The position numbers were made by a program, and so were the translations under genes. Positions 56,532 to 64,000 of a DNA stretch of 64,000 nucleotides are shown in pieces. The DNA is taken from positions 124,001 to 188,000 of the forward strand of contig NZ_BSCT01000005.1 of NCBI RefSeq assembly GCF_030159255.1, read 5' to 3'. Below the pieces are notes generated by a model. The model had not been told where the DNA came from. It did no database searches and was given only the letters and a program-made list of their open reading frames with translations. Origin of the DNA: Bradyrhizobium sp. SSBR45G (GTDB lineage: Bacteria > Pseudomonadota > Alphaproteobacteria > Rhizobiales > Xanthobacteraceae). Positions within the stretch are counted from its first letter, which is position 1. The number at the start of each line of letters is the position of its first letter.

Positions 56532-56585
56532 GATCGCGTCCCAACAGGCGCGCCTCAATCACTCCTGCTCCAAGGCCCGCCCCGC

Positions 56586-57254
56586 ATGACCGCGCTCGGG
56601 GCCCTCATCCGCCGCGACATCCGGATCGCGCTGCGCATCGGCGGCGGTGCGCTGATTGGCGTGCTGTTCTTTCTCACGGTCGTCGTGCTGATGCCGTTCG
56701 CGGTCGGGCCCGACCTCGCGCTGCTGACCCGGCTCGGCCCCGCCATCCTCTGGCTCGGCGCCCTGCTCTCCAGCCTGCTCACCCTCGACCGGCTGTTCAC
56801 AGCAGACCACGAGGACGGCTCGCTCGACCTGATCGTGATGAGCCGGACGCCGCTGGAGCTCGCCTGTGCCGCCAAGGCGCTGGCGCACTGGCTCGCCGCC
56901 GGCCTGCCGCTGGTCATCGCCACGCCCGTGCTCGGCCTGCTGCTGAACCTCGACGCGACCGCCACCGGCGCCGTCGCCCTCACCTTGCTCGCGGGCACGC
57001 CGGCCCTGACCTTCATCGGCATGATCGGCGCCGCGCTGGCGGTGACCATGCACCGCGGCGGGCTGCTGCTCGCCGTGCTGGTGCTGCCGCTGTCGATCCC
57101 GGTGCTGATCTTCGGCGTCGCGGCGTCGCAGGCGGCGATCGTCGGCCCCCTGCCGTTCGGGGCCCCGTTCTCGATCCTCTGCGCGTTGTCGCTCGTGAGC
57201 TTCGTGATCGGCCCCTTCGCAGCCGCAACAAGCCTGAGGAACGGCCTGGATTAA
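56586..57254 (+). CDS. ccmB: Heme exporter permease CcmB
   Basis: The 222-residue protein has six hydrophobic helices and family signatures: LIRRDIRIALRIGG at the start, TLDRLFTADHEDGSLDLI, PLELACAAKALAHW and LLLAVLVLPLSIPVLIFG. It is the membrane partner of CcmA. The start at 56586 (MTALGALIRRD) is the family start; an upstream frame is repeat-derived. ccmC follows 66 bases later. Confidence 0.95.
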   Translation: MTALGALIRRDIRIALRIGGGALIGVLFFLTVVVLMPFAVGPDLALLTRLGPAILWLGALLSSLLTLDRLFTADHEDGSLDLIVMSRTPLELACAAKALAHWLAAGLPLVIATPVLGLLLNLDATATGAVALTLLAGTPALTFIGMIGAALAVTMHRGGLLLAVLVLPLSIPVLIFGVAASQAAIVGPLPFGAPFSILCALSLVSFVIGPFAAATSLRNGLD

Positions 57255-57320
57255 CCCGCCGCCGACCGGGGTTTGACAATGATCAACTCTTGCCGAGCGG
57301 TGCCGTGCTGATTGCCTGCC

Positions 57321-58124
57321 ATGGCTTCCGCCTTTAACAAGGTTTTCATGTCGCTGATCGACCTTGCCAACCCGACCCGGTTCCTTGCGCTGGCCGCGCG
57401 GCTGCTGCCGTGGCTGGCGCTGGTCACGGTCGGCCTACTGGCCGCCGGCCTGTACCTGTCAGCGGTGGCGCCCGACGACTATCAGCAGGGCGCGACCGTC
57501 AAGATCATGTTCATCCACGTGCCCAACGCCTGGCTGTCGATGTTCGTCTGGGGCGTCATGAGCATCGCCTCGCTCGGCACCCTGGTGTGGCGGCATCCGC
57601 TCGCCGATGTCGCGGCCAAGGCTGCCGCCCCCATCGGTGCCAGCTTCACCTTTCTCGCGCTCCTGACCGGCTCGCTGTGGGGCCGGCCGATGTGGGGCAC
57701 CTATTGGGAATGGGACGCAAGGCTAACCTCGGTGCTGATCCTGTTCCTGATGTATCTCGGCCTGATGGCGCTGTGGCGCTCCGTCGAGGACCCCACGCGC
57801 GCGGCGCGCGCCGCGGCCGTCCTCACGCTCGTCGGTGCGATCAACCTGCCGATCATCAAGTTCTCTGTCGACTGGTGGAACACGCTGCACCAGCCGGCCT
57901 CGGTGATGCGGATGGGCGGTCCTGCGCTCGACAAATCGTTCCTGATCCCGCTGCTGGTGATGGCGGTCGGCTTCTCATTCCTGTTCATCACGCTGCACGT
58001 GGCCGCGATGCGCAACGAGATCCTGCGCCGGCGGGTGCGCAGCCTGCAGATGATGCAGGCCCGCGCCTATCCCGGCAGCGCCCCTGCGAGCGGCGCGACC
58101 GGCCAGATCGTGGGAGCCGCCTGA
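57321..58124 (+). CDS. ccmC: Heme-handling protein CcmC
   Basis: CcmC presents heme to CcmE. The 267-residue protein has six helices and the tryptophan-rich WWD loop [18 protein letters not shown], flanked by heme-ligand histidines in FIHVPNAW and NTLHQPASV. The ATG at 57321 follows a possible TTG at 57312; ATG 57348 (MSLIDLANP) is a further alternative. ccmD begins 1 base after its stop. Confidence 0.96.
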   Translation: MASAFNKVFMSLIDLANPTRFLALAARLLPWLALVTVGLLAAGLYLSAVAPDDYQQGATVKIMFIHVPNAWLSMFVWGVMSIASLGTLVWRHPLADVAAKAAAPIGASFTFLALLTGSLWGRPMWGTYWEWDARLTSVLILFLMYLGLMALWRSVEDPTRAARAAAVLTLVGAINLPIIKFSVDWWNTLHQPASVMRMGGPALDKSFLIPLLVMAVGFSFLFITLHVAAMRNEILRRRVRSLQMMQARAYPGSAPASGATGQIVGAA

Positions 58125-58125
58125 C

Positions 58126-58305
58126 ATGGACCTCGGCCCCTACACCTCGTTCATCGCGACCTCCTATCTCGCGGCGGCGCTGGTCGTTGTGCTGCTGATC
58201 GGCTGGATCGCCATCGACTACCGCACCCAGAAGGCGCGGCTGCGGGCGCTGGAGGAGAGCGGCATCAGCCGGCGCTCCGGCCGCGCCGCCACGGACATCC
58301 AATGA
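58126..58305 (+). CDS. ccmD: Heme exporter protein CcmD
   Basis: A 59-residue gene easily missed for its size. The product reads [20 protein letters not shown] at the start, forming one membrane helix to about residue 30, then a basic tail ([17 protein letters not shown]). CcmD stabilises the CcmABC-CcmE complex. It begins 1 base after ccmC and overlaps the start of ccmG by 4 bases (ATGA), so translation is coupled. Confidence 0.93.
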   Translation: MDLGPYTSFIATSYLAAALVVVLLIGWIAIDYRTQKARLRALEESGISRRSGRAATDIQ

Positions 58306-58898
58306 CCGAACAGATCGCAACAGAGCCGGTGCCGCGGCGCCGCTCGTTCCTCATGCTGCTGCCGCTCGTGGTGTTTCTCGGCCTCGCGGCGCTGTTCTGG
58401 TTCCGCCTCGGCAATGGCGATCCGTCGCGGATTCCCTCCGCGCTGATCGGCCGTCCCGCGCCGGCCACGCCGCTGCCCGCACTGCCGGAGCTCGCCCGCG
58501 ACGGCACGCCGTTGCCGGGGCTCGACCCGGCCGCACTCAAGGGCAAGGTCAGCATCGTCAACGTCTGGGCGTCATGGTGCGTGCCCTGCCATGACGAGGC
58601 GCCGCTGCTGGTCGAACTCGGCCGCGACAAGCGCTTCCAGATCATCGGCATCAACTACAAGGACGGCGCCGACAACGCCCGCCGCTTCCTCGGCCGCTAC
58701 GGCAATCCCTATGACGCCGTCGGCGTCGACGGCAACGGCCGCGCCGGCATCGAATGGGGCGTCTACGGCGTGCCGGAGACCTTCGTCGTCGGACGCGAGG
58801 GCACCATCGTCTACAAGCTGGTCGGCCCGATCACGGCCCAGAACATCGATGCGGTGCTGAAGCCGGAGATCGAGAAGGCGCTGAAGGCGGGCAGTTAG
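58302..58898 (+). CDS. ccmG: Thiol:disulfide interchange protein CcmG/DsbE
   Basis: The 198-residue protein has an N-terminal anchor ([20 protein letters not shown]) and a periplasmic thioredoxin domain with WCVPC (92-96) in [18 protein letters not shown], then [15 protein letters not shown] and [12 protein letters not shown]. It reduces apocytochrome c CxxCH motifs before heme attachment. It closes ccmABCDG; ccmE, F and H are not in this window. Confidence 0.95.
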   Translation: MTEQIATEPVPRRRSFLMLLPLVVFLGLAALFWFRLGNGDPSRIPSALIGRPAPATPLPALPELARDGTPLPGLDPAALKGKVSIVNVWASWCVPCHDEAPLLVELGRDKRFQIIGINYKDGADNARRFLGRYGNPYDAVGVDGNGRAGIEWGVYGVPETFVVGREGTIVYKLVGPITAQNIDAVLKPEIEKALKAGS

Positions 58899-58970
58899 CC
58901 GGCGCTCGTTGCGAGCGATGCTGCGATGACCCGGACTCCACCGCGCGAAGTCGGTCCCGCTCTCTCCTCC

Positions 58971-59126
58971 CGTCATTCCGGGGCGTCGCGAAGCGACGAG
59001 CCCGGAATCCATATCCACGAGCGATCATGTGGCGAAGACCGGCGCCACGGCCGTCTCACCCCACACGCTGTTTCGTGATTATGGATTCCGGGCTCACGCC
59101 GCTGCGCGGCGCGCCCCGGAATGACG
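58971..59126. repeat. Large palindromic element of the CGTCATTCCGGGGCG type
   Basis: CGTCATTCCGGGGCG at the left is mirrored by CGCCCCGGAATGACGG at the right, with inner arms GCCCGGAATCCATA and TATGGATTCCGGGC. It spans about 155 bases between the convergent ccmG and ispZ genes. Confidence 0.85.
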
Positions 59127-59138
59127 GCGCAGAGAAAG

Positions 59139-59741
59139 CTACCCCTTGCTCACATCCCCCTCCGCCGCATCGCTGGTCTCCAGCGACACCGGCTCCTGGT
59201 GGTAGCGCTTGATCAGCGGCATCTGGGCGATGGCGAAGATCATGGTCAGCGGCACGACGCCGAAGGCCTTGAAGCCGACCCAGAAATCCGTGGTCTGGGT
59301 GCGCCAGATGATCTCGTTGAGCACCGCCATCGCGGCGAAGAACAGCGCCCAGCGGAAGGTGAGGACGCGCCAGCCCGCCGGCGTCAGATTGAACATCTGA
59401 TCGAACATGATGGCAATGAAGGAACGGTTGAACAGCAGGCCGCCGCCGAGCACGGCCGCAAACAGGCCGTAGATGATGGTCGGCTTGACCTTGATGAAGG
59501 TCTCGTCGTGCAGCACCAGAGTGAGCGTGCCGAACACGATCACGACGATTCCGGTGACGATTGCCATCAGCGGCACGTGCTTCGTGACGACATAGGACGC
59601 GATCAGCGCCGCGATGATCGCGACCATGAAGGCGCCGGTCGCCGCGAACAGGTTGAACTTGGCGTTCACGAAGAAGAACACGATCAGAGGGCCGAGTTCG
59701 GTCGCGAGCTTGAACAGCGGATGCGGCTGGGTCTTGTCCAT
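59139..59741 (-). CDS. ispZ: Septation protein A / inner membrane-spanning protein YciB
   Basis: The 200-residue protein has five or six hydrophobic helices and family features: [76 protein letters not shown]. YciB proteins help keep the cell envelope intact during division and synthesise or position phospholipid-linked machinery, by reports in other bacteria. It follows ftsY on the same strand by 86 bases, a conserved alphaproteobacterial pair. Confidence 0.93.
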   Translation of the reverse strand: MDKTQPHPLFKLATELGPLIVFFFVNAKFNLFAATGAFMVAIIAALIASYVVTKHVPLMAIVTGIVVIVFGTLTLVLHDETFIKVKPTIIYGLFAAVLGGGLLFNRSFIAIMFDQMFNLTPAGWRVLTFRWALFFAAMAVLNEIIWRTQTTDFWVGFKAFGVVPLTMIFAIAQMPLIKRYHQEPVSLETSDAAEGDVSKG

Positions 59742-59827
59742 TCCATGTCCCGTTGGCTGTGATCATGCGCGGCTGCGGATGATCCAGTGGTCCGTTACGC
59801 GTCGCTCACCAGGAGCCCGCCGCGATG

Positions 59828-60775
59828 TCAGTCCTCGATGCCGGCAATCGCCCGCGCAAAGTCCTTGGCGGCGAAGGGCTGGAGATCGTCGACACCTTCG
59901 CCGACGCCGATGAAGTGCACCGGCAGCTTGAACTTCTCCGACAGCGCCACCAGGATGCCGCCACGCGCCGTGCCGTCGAGCTTGGTCATCACGAGGCCCG
60001 TCACGCCTGCCGTACGATGGAACGCCTCGACCTGCGACAGCGCATTTTGTCCCACCGTAGCATCGAGCACGAGCAGCACGGCGTGCGGCGCCGACGCGTC
60101 GACCTTGCGAATGACACGCACCACCTTCTCGAGCTCGTTCATCAGCTCGGCCTTGTTCTGCAGCCGGCCGGCGGTGTCGATCAGCAGGATGTCGCGGCCC
60201 TGCTCCTTCGCGGCGGTGATGGCGTTGAAGGCGAGGCTCGCCGAGTCGGAGCCTTGCGCGCCCGCGATGACCGGCGCCTTGGTGCGCTCGCCCCAGACCT
60301 TGAGCTGCTCGATGGCGGCGGCGCGAAACGTGTCGCCCGCGGCCAGCATCACCTGCTTGCCCTCGGAGGCGAACTTCTGCGCCAGCTTGCCGATGGTGGT
60401 GGTCTTGCCCGAGCCGTTGACGCCGACGACGAGGATGACGAACGGCTTGTGGCCGGGCGCGATCTCGAGCGGCTTCGCCACCGGCGACAACACCTTCTCG
60501 ACCTCGGTCGCGACCACGGCTTTCACCTCGTCGGCGCTGATCGCCTTGTCGTAGCGGCCGGCACCGACCGCTTCCGCGATGCGTGCCGCGACCTGGGTGC
60601 CGAGATCGGCGCGCAGCAGCACGTCCTCGATATCGTCCAGCATCGCGCGGTCGAGCTTGCGCTTGGTGACGAGATCGGCCACGGCAGTGCCGAGCGCGCC
60701 GGAGGTGCGCTTCAGGCCGGCCGACAGCCGCCGCCACCACGACAGCTTGGGTGTTTCGGAGGTGGTATCGTTCAT
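59828..60775 (-). CDS. ftsY: Signal recognition particle receptor FtsY
   Basis: FtsY receives SRP-ribosome complexes at the membrane. The 315-residue NG-domain GTPase has [17 protein letters not shown] (G1, 118-125), [11 protein letters not shown], the G3 motif [15 protein letters not shown] and [10 protein letters not shown] (G4). It has only a short N-terminal extension ([14 protein letters not shown]) rather than the long acidic A domain of E. coli. The usual order mtaB-ftsY-ispZ holds here except for the rluA-family gene in between. Confidence 0.97.
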   Translation of the reverse strand: MNDTTSETPKLSWWRRLSAGLKRTSGALGTAVADLVTKRKLDRAMLDDIEDVLLRADLGTQVAARIAEAVGAGRYDKAISADEVKAVVATEVEKVLSPVAKPLEIAPGHKPFVILVVGVNGSGKTTTIGKLAQKFASEGKQVMLAAGDTFRAAAIEQLKVWGERTKAPVIAGAQGSDSASLAFNAITAAKEQGRDILLIDTAGRLQNKAELMNELEKVVRVIRKVDASAPHAVLLVLDATVGQNALSQVEAFHRTAGVTGLVMTKLDGTARGGILVALSEKFKLPVHFIGVGEGVDDLQPFAAKDFARAIAGIED

Positions 60776-60834
60776 GGCGTGGTGTTAGCCCTTTCCTTCC
60801 GCAAACGAAAGCTCACACCCGCGTTACGGTTTCC

Positions 60835-61725
60835 ATGGATATTAACCAACCTTCCGATGAGGAGATGCTGGCCCGCGTGCTCCACCGCGACGGGCTGATG
60901 CTGGTGATCGACAAGCCGGCCGGCATCGCCGTGCACAAGGGGCCGAAGGGCGGGCCGAACCTCGAGGCCTCGTTCGACGCGCTGCGCTTCGGCCTGCCGC
61001 GCCCGCCGGTGCTGGCGCATCGGCTGGACAAGGAAACATCGGGCTGTCTGGTGCTCGGCCGTCATCGCAAGGCAACGGCCTCGCTCGGGCTTTTGTTCAA
61101 GCACAGCAAGATTTCGAAGACGTATTGGGCGGTGGTCGAGGGCGGCCCGGAGGCCGACGAGGGTGTGATCGAGCTGCCGCTCGGCAAGCTGAATGCCGAG
61201 CGCGGCTGGTGGCAGAAGCCGGATCCGGAAGGCCAGCCGGCGGTGACGAAATGGCGCGTGCTGGGGCGGTCGTATTCACTGGCCGGCCCATCTCCTAGCT
61301 CCCCTCCCACTTGCGGCACCGACTCCCCTCCCCCTTGCGGGGAGGGGTCGGGGGTGGGGGTCCCAGCAAAGACTGCCCGTGTGGCCCCCCCACCCCAACC
61401 CTCCCCCGCAAGGGGGGAGGGAGCGCACCTGTCGAGCGGTGAGACGGCGCACGCCACGGGCAGTCCGCGACTCACCTGGCTGGCCATGGAACCGGTCACC
61501 GGCCGCACCCATCAGCTACGCGTGCATTCGGCGTCTCAGGGCTGGCCGATCGTCGGCGACAACATCTATGGCAACGGCCCGCGCTTCGGCGAGCCGCGGC
61601 TGCATCTGCATGCGCGCGAGATTTCGATTCCACTGTCGAAGAACAAGCCGCCGGTGCACGTCGTCGCGCCAGCGCCGGCGCACATGCATGAGCGGCTGCG
61701 GCTGTGCGGGTGGAACGAGGAGTGA
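60835..61725 (+). CDS. RluA-family pseudouridine synthase with in-frame repeat insertion
   Basis: The 296-residue protein has the RluA catalytic motif [14 protein letters not shown] (Asp65), [15 protein letters not shown] and the C-terminal [20 protein letters not shown] and GDNIYG. It isomerises uridine in rRNA or tRNA; the exact target is unknown. Between about residues 149 and 210, normally a short hairpin in this family, lies a Pro/Gly-rich segment ([14 protein letters not shown], then [12 protein letters not shown]) that is a translated copy of the family A palindromic repeat. The frame remains open. ATG 60835 is the chosen start. Confidence 0.9.
   Translation: MDINQPSDEEMLARVLHRDGLMLVIDKPAGIAVHKGPKGGPNLEASFDALRFGLPRPPVLAHRLDKETSGCLVLGRHRKATASLGLLFKHSKISKTYWAVVEGGPEADEGVIELPLGKLNAERGWWQKPDPEGQPAVTKWRVLGRSYSLAGPSPSSPPTCGTDSPPPCGEGSGVGVPAKTARVAPPPQPSPARGEGAHLSSGETAHATGSPRLTWLAMEPVTGRTHQLRVHSASQGWPIVGDNIYGNGPRFGEPRLHLHAREISIPLSKNKPPVHVVAPAPAHMHERLRLCGWNEE
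61298..61430. repeat. GC-rich palindromic element, family A copy 4, inside a CDS
   Basis: CCTCCCCCTTGCGGGGAGGG (from 61328) and its inverted partner CCCGCAAGGGGGGAGGGAGC near 61405 form the same structure as the copies at 9466 and 56430. It lies wholly within the RluA-family gene. Confidence 0.88.
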
Positions 61726-61742
61726 GCCCGGCTTTCTCCACG

Positions 61743-61826
61743 CGTCATGGCCGGGCTTGTCCCGGCCATCCACGTCTTAGTTGTTGGAGGCAGCGTGGAT
61801 GCCCGGGTCAAGCCCGGGCATGAAGG
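61743..61826. repeat. Palindromic element of the TCATGGCCGGGC type
   Basis: TCATGGCCGGGCTTGTCCCG pairs with its internal partner, and GCCCGGGTCAAGCCCGGGCA forms a second hairpin; an outer CCACG/CGTGG pair joins them. The element overlaps the 3' end of mtaB and holds its stop codon (61777-61779). Confidence 0.8.
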
Positions 61827-63099
61827 AGTTCTGGGCCAATAGCCGCGTACTATCATGTCCGACGATGACGAGCCGCTGCACGGACCCCGGCTCAGCGCCG
61901 GTGAGTGCCACTGGCAGATAATGCTCCGTCCGCCCCTGCTTCGCGCTCTCGATCAGCACCTCGCGCGTGCAGCCGATCTCGGCATCCAGCCGCCGCCGCA
62001 ACGCCGCGTCTCCTGCCGCCCGCAGCCGCCGCGCCCGATCGCGGATGGCGGCGCCATCGACCTGCGGCATCCGCGCTGCCGGCGTGCCCGGGCGGGGCGA
62101 ATAGGGAAAGACGTGCAGGAAGGTCAGGCCGCATTCCTCGACCAAATCGAGCGAGCGCGCGAACATCTCCTCGGTCTCGGTCGGGAAGCCGGCGATCAGA
62201 TCGGCGCCGAGCGCAATGTCCGGCCGCAGCCTGCGCACCTGATCACAGAATGCGATCGCATCGGCGCGCGTATGCCGCCGCTTCATCCGCTTCAGGATCA
62301 GATCATCGCCAGCCTGCAGCGACAGATGCAGATGCGGCATCAGCCTCGCATCATCGGCGAGCGCATCGAGCAGGTCGGCATCGGCCTCGATCGAATCGAT
62401 CGAGGAGATGCGCAGCCGCTTCAGCTCCGGCACGTGACGCAGAATCTGCTTCACCAGCCGCCCGAGCTTCGGCGTCCCCGGCAGGTCGGCGCCGTAGCTC
62501 GTGAGGTCGACCCCGGTCAGCACGATCTCGGCATGGCCGCGCTCGGTCAGCGCGCGCACCTGGTCGACCACCGCGCCCATCGGCACCGAGCGCGAATTGC
62601 CGCGGCCGAACGGGATGATGCAGAAGGTGCAGCGATGGTCGCAGCCGTTCTGCACCTGCACGAACACCCGCGGCAGGCCGCGCTGAAAACCGTCGATGAG
62701 ATGCGGCGCCATCTCCGTCACGGCCATGATATCGGAGACGGCGACCTTCTCGGACGCATCGATGCCGAAGCGCGGCACAGCCAGCGCCTGCGCGGTCGCG
62801 CGCCATGCATCGGGCTGCAGCTTGTCGTCATTGCCGATGACGCGGTCGACCTCGGGCATCTCGGCGAACATCGCAGCCTGCGTCTGCGCCGCGCAGCCGG
62901 TCACGACGATTCGCGCCGCCGGGCGCTCGCGCTTCAGCTTGCGGATGGATTGCCGCGCCTGCGCGACGGCCTCGTTGGTGACGGCGCAGCTGTTGATGAC
63001 GATGGTGTCGGCGGCACCGGCCGCCTCGGCACGGCGCGCGATCAGCTCGGATTCGAACGCGTTGAGCCGGCAGCCGAAGGTGACGACGTCGACGCTCAT
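61777..63099 (-). CDS. mtaB: tRNA (N6-L-threonylcarbamoyladenosine(37)-C2)-methylthiotransferase
   Basis: MtaB adds a methylthio group to t6A37 in tRNA. The 440-residue protein has the N-terminal cluster cysteines 10, 38 and 69 (TFGCRLN, NSCAVTN, VTGCAAQ), the radical-SAM triad Cys153/157/160 in [10 protein letters not shown], and [12 protein letters not shown] ahead of a TRAM-like end. The start at 63099 (MSVDVV) overlaps dapF by 4 bases. The last 15 residues ([15 protein letters not shown]) come from the palindromic repeat at 61743-61826, which supplies the stop codon. Confidence 0.95.
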   Translation of the reverse strand: MSVDVVTFGCRLNAFESELIARRAEAAGAADTIVINSCAVTNEAVAQARQSIRKLKRERPAARIVVTGCAAQTQAAMFAEMPEVDRVIGNDDKLQPDAWRATAQALAVPRFGIDASEKVAVSDIMAVTEMAPHLIDGFQRGLPRVFVQVQNGCDHRCTFCIIPFGRGNSRSVPMGAVVDQVRALTERGHAEIVLTGVDLTSYGADLPGTPKLGRLVKQILRHVPELKRLRISSIDSIEADADLLDALADDARLMPHLHLSLQAGDDLILKRMKRRHTRADAIAFCDQVRRLRPDIALGADLIAGFPTETEEMFARSLDLVEECGLTFLHVFPYSPRPGTPAARMPQVDGAAIRDRARRLRAAGDAALRRRLDAEIGCTREVLIESAKQGRTEHYLPVALTGAEPGSVQRLVIVGHDSTRLLAQNSFMPGLDPGIHAASNN

Positions 63100-63965
63100 G
63101 CGACGCTGGCGAACAGCTGCGGCTCGAACCGCCCCTCGAACTCGAACGTCGCGGTGCCCGTCATCAGCACGTGATCGTCGCGCTCGCGCCATTCGATCGT
63201 CAGCTCGCCGCCCGGCAGCGTCATGTGGACGAGACGGTTGGCGCGCTTCAGCCGCGCGGCCGCGACGGCCGTGGCGCAGGCCGCGGAGCCGCAGGCCTTG
63301 GTCAGCCCGGCGCCGCGCTCCCAGGTGCGCATGATGATGTGATCGCGGTCGACGATCTGGGCCAGCGTGATGTTGGCGCGCTCAGGGAAGATCGGATGAT
63401 TTTCCAACAGCGGTCCGAAGCGCTCGAGGTCATAGGAATTGACGTCATTGTCGACCCAGAACACCGCGTGCGGATTGCCCATGTTGACGACCGACGGCGA
63501 ATGCAGGATCGGGGCGTCGATCGGACCGATCTGCAGCTCGATGTAGCGGGTGTCGCGGAACTCCTCGGCGAGCGGAATCTCCTGCCAGCCGAACTTCGGT
63601 GCGCCCATGTCGACCGTGTAGAGATCGGGCGCCGGCCCCTGCCAGCAGTTCAGCAGCCCGGCGCGGGTCTCGAAGGTCGCGCTGGCCTGCCCGGTCTTTT
63701 CGAACACCTGCCGCACCACGCAACGCATGCCATTGCCGCACGCGCCGGACTCGGAGCCGTCGTTGTTGTAGATGCGGATGAAGGCCTCGGTGCCGTCGAA
63801 CCGCGGCGGCTGCAGCACCATCATCTGGTCGTACGGCACCCGCGATGCAACCGCACGAGCCTCCTCCGGCGTGACGACATGCTTCACGTCGCGCAGGTCC
63901 AGCACGACGATCTCGTTGCCGATGCCGTTCATCTTGACGAAGCTGTGGTTGGCGAGCGCGCTCAT
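63096..63965 (-). CDS. dapF: Diaminopimelate epimerase
   Basis: DapF turns LL- into meso-diaminopimelate for lysine and peptidoglycan. The 289-residue product has [17 protein letters not shown] at the start, the catalytic Cys76 in [12 protein letters not shown] and Cys225 in [12 protein letters not shown], and [11 protein letters not shown]. The ATG at 63965 is chosen; a TTG four codons upstream (63977) is in frame. It overlaps mtaB by 4 bases, so both are in one operon. The gene is complete, ending 35 bases from the window edge. Confidence 0.97.
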   Translation of the reverse strand: MSALANHSFVKMNGIGNEIVVLDLRDVKHVVTPEEARAVASRVPYDQMMVLQPPRFDGTEAFIRIYNNDGSESGACGNGMRCVVRQVFEKTGQASATFETRAGLLNCWQGPAPDLYTVDMGAPKFGWQEIPLAEEFRDTRYIELQIGPIDAPILHSPSVVNMGNPHAVFWVDNDVNSYDLERFGPLLENHPIFPERANITLAQIVDRDHIIMRTWERGAGLTKACGSAACATAVAAARLKRANRLVHMTLPGGELTIEWRERDDHVLMTGTATFEFEGRFEPQLFASVA

Positions 63966-64000
63966 CAAAATATCCAAATTGTGTCCGCCTTATATGGCCA

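Overview
This window is chromosomal, GC-rich, gene-dense alphaproteobacterial DNA. Gene content and order, the protein sequences and the dense intergenic palindromes point to Bradyrhizobium or a close relative in the Nitrobacteraceae. That assignment is inference from recognised families, since no database could be searched. There is no rRNA, CRISPR array, transposase or phage region. The one tRNA is tRNA-Ser(CGA).

Layout. 1-2.2 kb: a tight minus-strand pair of a Vps4/spastin-like AAA ATPase and a TPR protein with membrane segments. 2.5-5 kb: tRNA-Ser, an Omp25-like porin without a signal peptide, and a ROK-type kinase-like protein. 5.2-6.3 kb: rplU-rpmA with a clear sigma-70-type promoter and a terminator. 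6.3-14.1 kb: a GNAT acetyltransferase, an EamA exporter, then obgE, proB, proA, nadD, rsfS and rlmH. 14.1-19.5 kb: an envC-like amidase activator, ctpA, a yibQ-like deacetylase and two tandem RppH-like Nudix genes. 19.5-26.6 kb (minus): a class III cyclase with an unusual C-terminal region, then atpHAGDC. 27-32.8 kb: rlpA, priA, xerC and two small membrane proteins. 32.9-42.9 kb (minus): the TCA cluster mdh-sucCDAB-SDR-lpdA. 43-49.2 kb: zapE, thpR, and a tesA-like esterase divergent from a ybbA/ybbP-like ABC transporter. 49.4-52.7 kb: a BI-1/YbhL protein with a probable ybhL leader, a GNAT, a DUF2794 protein, a candidate structured small RNA with a terminator, and a DUF1223 protein. 52.8-64 kb: acnA, the ccmABCDG cytochrome c maturation cluster, a YciB/IspZ protein, ftsY, an RluA-family synthase, mtaB and dapF.

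Most genes are housekeeping: ribosome assembly, proline and NAD synthesis, cell-wall turnover, ATP synthesis, the TCA cycle and cytochrome c biogenesis. The least ordinary content lies elsewhere: the AAA/TPR pair, the cyclase with three cysteine-pair modules on the far side of its membrane segment, the candidate structured RNA at 51.64-51.76 kb, and the effects of several repeat families. These repeats sit in the atp and ccm operons, one interrupts an RluA-family coding sequence in frame, and another supplies the stop codon and C-terminal tail of mtaB. Many long ORFs opposite real genes are GC-bias shadows and were left out.
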